This document shows, piece after piece, positions 62,801-64,000 of a stretch of 64,000 nucleotides of DNA (position 1 is its first letter; each line of letters begins with the position of its first letter). The stretch comes from Opisthorchis felineus (lineage: Eukaryota; Platyhelminthes; Trematoda; Opisthorchiida; Opisthorchiidae), in NCBI GenBank assembly GCA_004794785.1, contig SJOL01005688.1, forward strand, positions 67,455-131,454, written 5' to 3'. A program made the position numbers and the translations under genes. Below the pieces are notes generated by a model. The model made no database searches, was not told the origin of the DNA, and worked only from the letters and a program-made list of their open reading frames with translations.

Positions 62801-62933
62801 ATATAGGTGAGCAGAAATTCTTTCAGTCCCTTCAAGTATTATGAACTACTCGACAGTATCTTACGTCATAATCAATGTACTGTTTGCGCCATTCGGGGGT
62901 TAAATGAGCACTCAGCTTCACAGCAAACTTCAT
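818..62933 (-). CDS. XPR1: XPR1-like SPX-EXS phosphate exporter, 12 exons, 3' end outside window
   Basis: XPR1 exports inorganic phosphate across the plasma membrane and is controlled by inositol pyrophosphates bound to its cytoplasmic SPX domain (family knowledge). The coding sequence joins, in order, 62865-62933, 62775-62829, 62638-62736, 62179-62597, 58132-58233, 47546-47626, 37043-37121, 30518-30708, 19636-19815, 6049-6289, 2189-2392 and 818-1097. The spliced product reads 666 residues without a stop. SPX is about residues 1-248, with Tyr22, Lys26 and the KILKKHDK cluster (207-214) at the expected ligand-binding places. Membrane segments follow from residue 280. EXS signatures are [12 protein letters not shown] (438-449), QCLRRYRD (533-540), NAGKYSTTF (552-560), WDIRMDWGL (595-603) and ILRFSW (634-639). 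The frame ends inside the Arg codon after EVF, so roughly the last 90 residues seen in vertebrate XPR1 are missing here. Intron phases after exons 1-12 are 0,1,1,0,0,0,1,0,0,1,1,2. Identity is very secure; individual splice sites are secure except intron 2. Confidence 0.96.
1098..2188 (-). other. Intron 11, 1.1 kb, mostly LINE remnant
   Basis: Donor GTACGT, acceptor CATTTTTTCTACATATCCAG. Roughly half of it (about 1275-1850) is a decayed LINE 3' fragment in the same orientation as the gene. Nothing else is recognised. Confidence 0.88.
1275..1850 (-). mobile_element. LINE 3' fragment (RTE-like reverse transcriptase C-terminus), decayed
   Basis: The minus strand encodes, with stops and frame breaks, the post-RT tail typical of trematode LINEs: [14 protein letters not shown], then WQRGVKEIT, then [13 protein letters not shown]. 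Upstream pieces ([16 protein letters not shown]) match the 12.0 kb copy. The 3' end near 1280 carries a short CATCATC tract, consistent with the simple-repeat tails of RTE elements. It is in the same orientation as XPR1 and clearly dead. Confidence 0.82.
2189..2392 (-). CDS. XPR1: XPR1 exon 11: EXS core
   Basis: Completes Tyr506, codes residues 507-573 and gives the first base of Gly574. [16 protein letters not shown] (525-540) and NAGKYSTTF (552-560) are EXS signature blocks. Lys555-Tyr556 align with a Lys-Tyr pair that I recall being placed in the phosphate pathway of human XPR1. Another acceptor 83 bases further in (CCCAG at 2314-2310) is also in phase, but it would delete the conserved Cys-to-LPAW segment, so the upstream site was chosen. 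Donor AAAG then GTACGT. Confidence 0.93.
2393..6048 (-). other. Intron 10, 3.7 kb
   Basis: Donor GTGAGT. The acceptor CCGATTCTAG is preceded by a pyrimidine-rich tract. No repeat of the named families and no coding segment could be recognised; short plus- and minus-strand ORFs here look like noise. Confidence 0.82.
6049..6289 (-). CDS. XPR1: XPR1 exon 10: start of EXS domain
   Basis: Codes residues 426-505 and the first base of Tyr506. [20 protein letters not shown] carries the canonical EXS opening (FADFWLADQLNS in vertebrates), including the Asp of FADFW (Asp440). A membrane span, [13 protein letters not shown], follows, then a loop of about 35 residues with a possible N-glycosylation site (NGT, 487-489). 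Donor GTGAGT is preferred over an overlapping GTGTGA two bases upstream, because only the former gives phase 1 and joins exon 11 in frame. Confidence 0.95.
6482..6645 (+). mobile_element. tRNA-like head followed by degenerate palindromic-element sequence
   Basis: GCCCGAGATGGTTTAGTGG at the left resembles a pol III A box with tRNA 5' end, and CTCGAACC follows about 45 bases later as a poor B box. From about 6570, TTCGTTACCAA ... CTGCCAAGGTCGGCGAACAAACC belongs to the palindromic element family seen at 40525. It is too decayed for an exact boundary. Confidence 0.5.
9161..9345 (+). mobile_element. tRNA-derived SINE (family 1, diverged copy)
   Basis: The head at 9163-9233 still looks like a tRNA: GCCGAG at 9163 can pair with CTCGGC at 9228-9233, the A box is TAGCTAATTGG (9170-9180) and the B box is GGTTCGCACCC (9214-9224). 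The body (TGTCTAGTCCTGGCCAACCT, then CAGCCTTCACGCTTCC) is recognisably the same as in the other copies but diverged towards the 3' end. It is not a functional tRNA gene; the internal arms do not fold well. Confidence 0.85.
9598..9790 (-). mobile_element. Second SINE family, copy A
   Basis: On the minus strand a B box (AGGTTCGAGACTC, 9602-9614) lies at the left. To the right the copy shares AAATCACGTGGTCAC (9735-9749) and TTGACCGGCTC with the copy at 40920-41110. Order and spacing of the two blocks agree between copies. Boundaries are approximate. Confidence 0.6.
12020..13065 (-). mobile_element. LINE fragment (RTE-like reverse transcriptase), longer decayed copy
   Basis: From right to left the minus strand shows an FADD-type RT active-site motif near 13033-13044, then [40 protein letters not shown], a decayed LKGRV ... 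LQVFDNRC segment, [15 protein letters not shown], and finally [15 protein letters not shown] ... [12 protein letters not shown] ... LGPRDP. These are the successive landmarks of the C-terminal half of the reverse transcriptase. Several stops and frameshifts show it is inactive. Its 3' end has an ATCATCATC-type tail near 12035. The plus-strand ORF at 12700-12966 is a shadow. Confidence 0.88.
13212..13264. repeat. AT microsatellite, compound
   Basis: Two (TA)n runs are separated by GCCGGTAAAT. The longer run is about 24 bases. Confidence 0.95.
17305..17365 (+). repeat. Unnamed dispersed repeat, copy 1
   Basis: Shares about 50 bases with 44697-44757, including TACAGTGGTTGTAGC and TTCGTTCACCGATGATTTGG. 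The similarity ends just after GATTTGGGGA in both copies. Both follow a short ATC or ATT-rich stretch, so this may be the end of a retroelement. Confidence 0.7.
17895..18120 (-). mobile_element. Foldback element family, old copy
   Basis: Contains GCTGCTGAAAACTCTTC (loop part, plus orientation) followed by CAACTGAAACATAAGACGG, GTGCAGCAC, ATCACAAACGACAGATTCAGC and TTTGCAAGTGAGTG (arm, reverse orientation). This is the same order as the right half of the copies at 33309 and 55239, but with many substitutions. Confidence 0.72.
18159..18310. mobile_element. Palindromic MITE-like element, degenerate copy
   Basis: Left arm starts GGTTGTTGGTCTGCTCGCC and right arm ends CAAACCAACAACC. The interior has the same ATTGCAAAC ... 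TACCAATCGG and CGATTGGTGATGAAGCG blocks as the perfect copy at 40525-40690. The arms now differ at many positions. The right flank CGAGCTACCTATATTCC is also shared with the 40.5 kb copy, so the element extends beyond the hairpin. Confidence 0.85.
19636..19815 (-). CDS. XPR1: XPR1 exon 9: third and fourth membrane segments
   Basis: Exactly 60 codons (residues 366-425), phase 0 at both ends. It has two hydrophobic spans: [18 protein letters not shown] (366-383) and [17 protein letters not shown] (394-410). The basic [10 protein letters not shown] that follows corresponds to the KSRFWLLKLLFR segment before EXS in vertebrates. Overall similarity is lower than for neighbouring exons, but position, phase and hydropathy all fit. 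Confidence 0.92.
19816..30517 (-). other. Intron 8, 10.7 kb
   Basis: Donor GTAAGT. The acceptor follows a long pyrimidine tract (CTCTCTTCTTCCTCTCTTAA then CAG). It contains a (TA)n microsatellite at 26544-26567, a 16-base perfect palindrome near 25650, and a small direct duplication near 23868-23891. I recognise no named element or gene. The longest ORF (minus 21237-21776, 179 codons) is about the length expected by chance in a sequence this size. Confidence 0.85.
26544..26567. repeat. (TA)12 microsatellite
   Basis: An uninterrupted TA run inside intron 8. Confidence 0.95.
30518..30708 (-). CDS. XPR1: XPR1 exon 8: second membrane segment and NTYGW motif
   Basis: Completes Tyr302 and codes residues 303-365. 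It includes [15 protein letters not shown] (a membrane span), then [19 protein letters not shown] and INPR, which match the near-invariant [23 protein letters not shown] block of XPR1. It ends at GCA then GTAAGT, phase 0. A second overlapping minus-strand frame here is a shadow. Confidence 0.96.
31684..31800 (+). mobile_element. Foldback element family, single-arm fragment
   Basis: Carries AAATACACTCATTTGCAAAC through GGAACCCAGCTGAATCTCTC and GTGCTGCACCAGGCCGC, corresponding to the left arm of the 33309 copy. It stops abruptly just past the arm, with no loop or second arm. Confidence 0.88.
33309..33826. mobile_element. Foldback element with 149-base inverted arms
   Basis: Left arm 33309-33457 and right arm 33605-33753 are reverse complements with only a handful of mismatches. 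The loop is 147 bases (33458-33604). After the right arm, 33754-33826 is a reverse copy of part of the loop (AAAACTCGGGGACTGCGCC against CGCAGTCCCCGAGTTTTCG). It lies in intron 7 and could form a long hairpin in XPR1 pre-mRNA. Confidence 0.92.
37043..37121 (-). CDS. XPR1: XPR1 exon 7: first transmembrane segment
   Basis: A 79-base exon coding residues 276-301 plus the first base of Tyr302. After HNPK it is a hydrophobic helix, [20 protein letters not shown], matching the first membrane span of XPR1 (AWTTFRVGLFxGxFxVL in vertebrates). It begins in phase 0 directly after the exon 6 codon CGT and ends T then GTAAGT. Confidence 0.92.
39150..39515. mobile_element. Foldback element copy split by a SINE
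   Basis: On the left, CATTACTCTTAAAGTTGCTG and AAAATTCTTCCACAGC match the loop of the foldback family. On the right, GAATAGCTCAAACAAGAGATTC and GAGTCTCTTG match its reverse arm. The family 1 SINE at 39244-39421 sits between the two pieces, so the SINE probably inserted later. Confidence 0.65.
39244..39421 (-). mobile_element. tRNA-derived SINE (family 1), nearly full length
   Basis: On the minus strand: a head with A-box-like GGCTCAGTGGTAGAAG, B box GGTTCGAACCC, then CTCTGCATCTCGACTGC, TGTCTAGGCTTGGGCAACCT and CACCAGAAGGGTGTTACAGC. The end AGCTGAACG is shared with the other copies. It has no poly-A tail. Confidence 0.9.
40525..40690. mobile_element. Palindromic MITE-like element with perfect 78-base arms
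   Basis: Arms 40525-40602 and 40613-40690 are exact reverse complements over all 78 bases, separated by a 10-base spacer (ACTCAACCCC). The outer ends are TGGTTGTTGG and CCAACAACCA. No obvious target-site duplication was seen next to the ends. Related degenerate sequences occur at 18159-18310, 54198-54277 and 6570-6645. Confidence 0.97.
40920..41110 (-). mobile_element. Second SINE family, copy B
   Basis: B-box-like AGGTCGAATCTCC on the minus strand (40928-40940), and the shared AAATCACGTGGTCAC block at 41061-41075 followed by TTGACTGGCTC. Same order and similar spacing as the copy at 9598-9790. Confidence 0.6.
41505..41740 (+). mobile_element. Foldback element family, old copy
   Basis: CTACTGAATCTTTTGTTTAGG, GATACTCGAGATATCACAG, GCAAGCTACTCAGAAG and GGTGGCCCACAACCGGTTTC, then GGGACTCATCAGGTAGGCAC, follow the order of left arm and loop in the 33309 copy with heavy divergence. 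The second arm is not recognisable. Confidence 0.75.
44479..44661 (-). mobile_element. tRNA-derived SINE (family 1), best-preserved copy
   Basis: On the minus strand the head runs GGCGAGATGTCTCGAGCGG to B box GGTTCGAATCCG, then the full body, ending GTGCTACAGCTGAACGG. The 3' end is followed by eight T residues in the element's own sense, as in a pol III terminator, not by a poly-A tail. Confidence 0.93.
44697..44757 (+). repeat. Unnamed dispersed repeat, copy 2
   Basis: Matches 17305-17365 (TACAGTGGTCGTAGCTGCC, TTCGTTCACCGATGATTTGG). It lies directly next to the SINE at 44479-44661, behind an ATCATCGTCATTATTATTAG stretch. Confidence 0.7.
47211..47310 (+). mobile_element. tRNA-derived SINE (family 1), head-less copy
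   Basis: Only the body is present: CTCTCTAGGCTTGGGTAACC, GCTCGTGCTTCCTTCAGG and GCACCGAAGGGGTATCAACG. The tRNA-like head is missing. It is followed by six T residues in sense orientation, as in the 44.5 kb copy. Confidence 0.8.
47546..47626 (-). CDS. XPR1: XPR1 exon 6: SPX-to-membrane linker
   Basis: Codes residues 249-275 (27 codons), phase 0 at both ends. The core reads [18 protein letters not shown], almost identical to the [18 protein letters not shown] motif that joins SPX to the first membrane segment in animal XPR1. Donor CGT then GTAAGT; acceptor TTTTCAG. Confidence 0.95.
48846..49200 (-). other. Two overlapping minus-strand reading frames, unidentified
   Basis: One frame (49200 to 48961) reads [20 protein letters not shown] and a second (49109 to 48846) overlaps its end. 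I do not recognise either. They could be a decayed coding remnant with one frameshift inside XPR1 intron 5, or chance ORFs. No splice signals were assigned. Confidence 0.25.
50830..50865. repeat. (GAT)12 trinucleotide microsatellite
   Basis: Twelve perfect GAT units, ending GACTAG. A shorter GATGATGATGATGAC tract occurs near 51385. Such tracts may be leftover tails of RTE-type LINEs, as at the 3' ends of the two fragments above. Confidence 0.97.
53715..53870 (+). mobile_element. Possible decayed family 1 SINE
   Basis: CAGCCTTCATGCACGC and TTTGCATGGCAGCTAGGCAG resemble the SINE body, and GGTCTGTGGTATCAATC about 65 bases upstream may be the B-box region. Highly diverged. Confidence 0.4.
54198..54277 (+). 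mobile_element. Single arm of the palindromic element
   Basis: GCACTGATGATGTCACCTCG, ATTGGTGACGAAACGTTTGC and CGAACAAACCAACGACC match the right arm of the 40.5 kb palindrome, with about ten differences. No second arm is present. Upstream sequence from about 54000, rich in CACACA and CCA, is not shared with the other copies. Confidence 0.85.
55239..55640. mobile_element. Foldback element with perfect 91-base arms
   Basis: Left arm 55239-55329 and right arm 55392-55482 are exact reverse complements, with a 62-base loop. The loop contains the near-palindrome ATATCTCGAATAT. Sequence from 55483 to about 55630 continues the family (TTGACGAAAACTCGGGGACT, ATGAGCCCC, GGTCGTGGGCTGTCGAAG). Same architecture as 33309-33826, with a shorter paired loop. 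Confidence 0.95.
56459..56503. repeat. Interrupted ATT-type trinucleotide repeat
   Basis: Mixed TTA, TTACTA and TTATCA units in intron 5. Confidence 0.85.
58132..58233 (-). CDS. XPR1: XPR1 exon 5: end of SPX domain
   Basis: Codes residues 215-248 and is exactly 34 codons, phase 0 at both ends. The central sequence [13 protein letters not shown] followed by [13 protein letters not shown] aligns with the family pattern (D/E)WRxxxVExAxF ... IxxLIxxxE. Acceptor TTCTTGTAG and donor GTAAGT are both good. A longer antisense-frame ORF over the same bases is a shadow. Confidence 0.93.
58234..62178 (-). other. Intron 4, 3.9 kb, GC-AG type
   Basis: The 5' end is AAG then GCAAGT, the typical strong context for GC donors. 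The 3' end is CATTCTTGTAG. The nearby GT at 62174-62173 would add four bases and break the frame into exon 5. I see no recognisable gene or strong repeat inside. Two short ORFs on opposite strands near 59326-59643 and a 119-codon ORF at 61536-61895 match nothing I know. Confidence 0.9.
62179..62597 (-). CDS. XPR1: XPR1 exon 4: SPX core helices and extended linker
   Basis: Codes residues 75-214. It starts [18 protein letters not shown], the long SPX helix. It ends in the signature [16 protein letters not shown] (182-197) and [14 protein letters not shown] (201-214), whose lysines (207, 210, 211, 214) form the basic ligand-binding surface in SPX proteins. Between them, about residues 97-180 form a Ser, Arg, Lys and Glu rich low-complexity stretch roughly 50 residues longer than I recall in human XPR1. 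It is probably disordered and a candidate phosphorylation region (inference). The exon ends at AAG followed by GCAAGT, a GC donor. Confidence 0.95.
62598..62637 (-). other. Intron 3, 40 bases
   Basis: Begins GTAGAC and ends TTGTCTAG. Removing it joins FFA to [10 protein letters not shown], exactly the arrangement of the family's (F/Y)SEKLAE motif. It is the third consecutive micro-intron. Confidence 0.88.
62638..62736 (-). CDS. XPR1: XPR1 exon 3: SPX helical hairpin
   Basis: Completes Glu42 and codes residues 43-74, then the first base of Glu75. The stretch DKEFFELC ... IKVNSFFA corresponds to the conserved EKFFQTC ... AKINTFY helix of SPX domains. It ends at GCA G followed by donor GTAGAC, phase 1. 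Confidence 0.93.
62737..62774 (-). other. Intron 2, 38 bases
   Basis: Begins GTTTGA and ends TTCAAG, with a T-rich run before the acceptor. Reading through gives an in-frame TAG within a few codons, so an intron is required here. The 5' splice site is the weakest in the gene, and a second same-phase donor lies 18 bases upstream. Confidence 0.72.
62775..62829 (-). CDS. XPR1: XPR1 exon 2: SPX loop after helix 1
   Basis: Codes residues 24-41 ([18 protein letters not shown]) and the first base of Glu42. Lys26 sits where SPX proteins place a ligand-contacting lysine. With this exon the spacing between the YIDY motif and the EFFELC motif equals what I recall for human XPR1, which is the main reason for choosing this 3' end. 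The donor GTTTGA is weak. An alternative donor (GTACGA, ending the exon at 62793) keeps the same phase but removes six residues. Confidence 0.78.
62830..62864 (-). other. Intron 1, 35 bases
   Basis: Begins GTAAGA and ends TTGAAG. Reading through meets an in-frame TAA a few bases before the acceptor, so it must be removed. Joining GAC to GGA restores a frame-0 SPX alignment: YD then GLKEFLL, against YE then AFKDML in vertebrates. At 35 bases it is near the lower limit for spliceosomal introns. Confidence 0.88.
62865..62933 (-). CDS. XPR1: XPR1 exon 1: start codon and first SPX helix
   Basis: Codes residues 1-23, beginning [19 protein letters not shown], which matches the invariant N-terminus of XPR1 and other SPX proteins (MKFxxxLxxxxxPEWRxxYIxY). 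The start ATG is at 62933-62931 and is fixed by this conservation. Tyr22 corresponds to a residue that contacts inositol polyphosphates in SPX structures. The exon ends in phase 0 at GAC followed by the donor GTAAGA. Confidence 0.95.
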
Positions 62934-64000
62934 CGTGGGGAGGATCAATAGTTCTCATGGACGCTGTAGTGAGAGTGAGGTTTTCAGTTAGATAAACCAA
63001 TCGGCACAAGCAGATTGCGGTAACAAATTATCGTGGGCGCTGTTCATTTGATAATGGCGGTTGGACTGAAAGAAGTTCACGTAACGTACTGTGGTTTATA
63101 GGGTTGGTGCACTAGTTCAAATTCTACACTAGCCGGCTCCAAATACACTGGGCTCAGTAGTTCCATCTGAGTATTGAGCCACGAGTTAGTAGAAAAGGTT
63201 TATTATGTCACCTTTTCCGGCAAACGCGCTTGTCCTCTAATTTTCAGTCGAACATCGAAATTCCTGTACTTCCAACCGTCAGCTCCACAATGTGAAATAA
63301 AGTAGAAAACATGTTGAATGTTAGCTCCTATATAATCCGGATCAGGGAACAGGTGGGTCCTGCCTTTGTGAGCGGTTGCAACTGAAGCAGCGGGTGCTTG
63401 TCTAGCAAACGTCTGAATGTCATTTATTGTACAATCAATCGGTGGAGCCCATTTAGAATATCCATTCACGCTTCAGCTCAGTTGTCGATGCCAGTGCGGG
63501 TGCCTTATTTGCCCCAGATCTTCGCCGTACTCCTGTGTAGTTCTTATGCTTCTAACCTCTCGTACGACCACTTCAGGTGTCCAGTTTCGCCTACTGCCAA
63601 TACAGCGTAAAACTCTAGGCCAAGGAGTGCTACAGATGCGTGAAGCGATGTTTAATTTATCCGTCGTTGTTGCGGGGTGGTTATCGGTTAGTGGCTTATG
63701 CCACCACCTAATATCGACTGCAGTTTATTATAACTTTGATTCGGGGATTAAATTCAAGCATCCCAACTTTCCATCATACTCCAGACCCCGTAATCGACAT
63801 TCGGTACTCGGCGCTCAGCTGACAGAGGGAGCCTGCACTGTTTTTTGGAATTCCCGGATTCACGGATTCACGGATTGATACACAGGATCGAGGCTTTTGC
63901 CCAAGTTCCCGGGTCGGTTTTGCTCTTGTCGTTCAGCGGCTGTCGTACACCTGAAAGGCACAAGCGAAAAAAGGGTGTAACACTGCTCTTTAAGTTCCCA
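62934..64000 (-). promoter_or_regulatory. Upstream region of XPR1: 5' leader and promoter side
   Basis: CTCACTCTCACTACAG ends at 62964, a good 3' splice site 30 bases before the start codon. It could be a 5' UTR intron acceptor or a spliced-leader acceptor, since flatworms use trans-splicing. Between it and the start lies an upstream ATG (62958-62956), 25 bases before the true start and out of frame. No clear TATA box was found. Further upstream, 63847-63876 contains a short tandem GGATTCAC repeat. A 153-codon plus-strand ORF at 63417-63878 resembles nothing I know and is not called. Confidence 0.5.

Noticed and set aside
63417..63878. 153-codon plus-strand ORF upstream of XPR1
   Set aside because: No recognisable domain, low-complexity tandem sequence at its end, and a length compatible with chance. 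It could be an upstream neighbour's exon but cannot be supported.
1..64000. Prokaryotic-type systems such as CRISPR arrays, operons or phage genes
   Set aside because: The coding pattern is clearly eukaryotic with spliceosomal introns, and no regularly spaced short repeats were seen.

Overview
The window is eukaryotic. It is dominated by one gene on the minus strand: a homologue of XPR1, the SPX-EXS inorganic phosphate exporter. I reconstructed twelve coding exons by eye, from the start codon at 62933 down to a splice donor at 818. They total 2,000 coding bases (666 codons plus two bases) in one continuous reading frame, and every intron phase agrees across its junction. The C-terminal tail that normally follows the conserved EVFR motif is missing and must lie beyond position 1. 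About 97% of the gene is intron.

The organism is most likely a digenean flatworm (trematode), perhaps opisthorchiid. This is inference from three things: a tRNA-derived SINE of a kind I associate with hypothetical proteins in liver-fluke genomes, RTE-like LINE fragments with short trinucleotide tails, and an intron pattern known from schistosomes (tiny introns at the 5' end, very large ones later).

Layout on the + coordinate, with the gene running right to left. 62934-64000 is upstream sequence with a possible 3' splice site and an upstream ATG. 62179-62933 holds exons 1-4 (SPX domain), separated by introns of only 35, 38 and 40 bases. Exon 5 (58132-58233) completes the SPX core and is reached through a GC-AG intron. 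Exon 6 (47546-47626) is the SPX-to-membrane linker. Exon 7 (37043-37121) is the first membrane segment. Exons 8 and 9 (30518-30708, 19636-19815) carry three more. Exons 10-12 (6049-6289, 2189-2392, 818-1097) form the EXS domain.

The introns hold decayed mobile elements: two RTE-like LINE 3' fragments, at least five SINE copies of one family and two of a second, a palindromic element with one perfect 78-base inverted repeat, a foldback family with one perfect 91-base inverted repeat, and a few microsatellites. I found no second protein-coding gene that I could support, no intact tRNA or rRNA gene and no CRISPR array. All homology statements come from reading the sequence and from memory of the families; no search was run.
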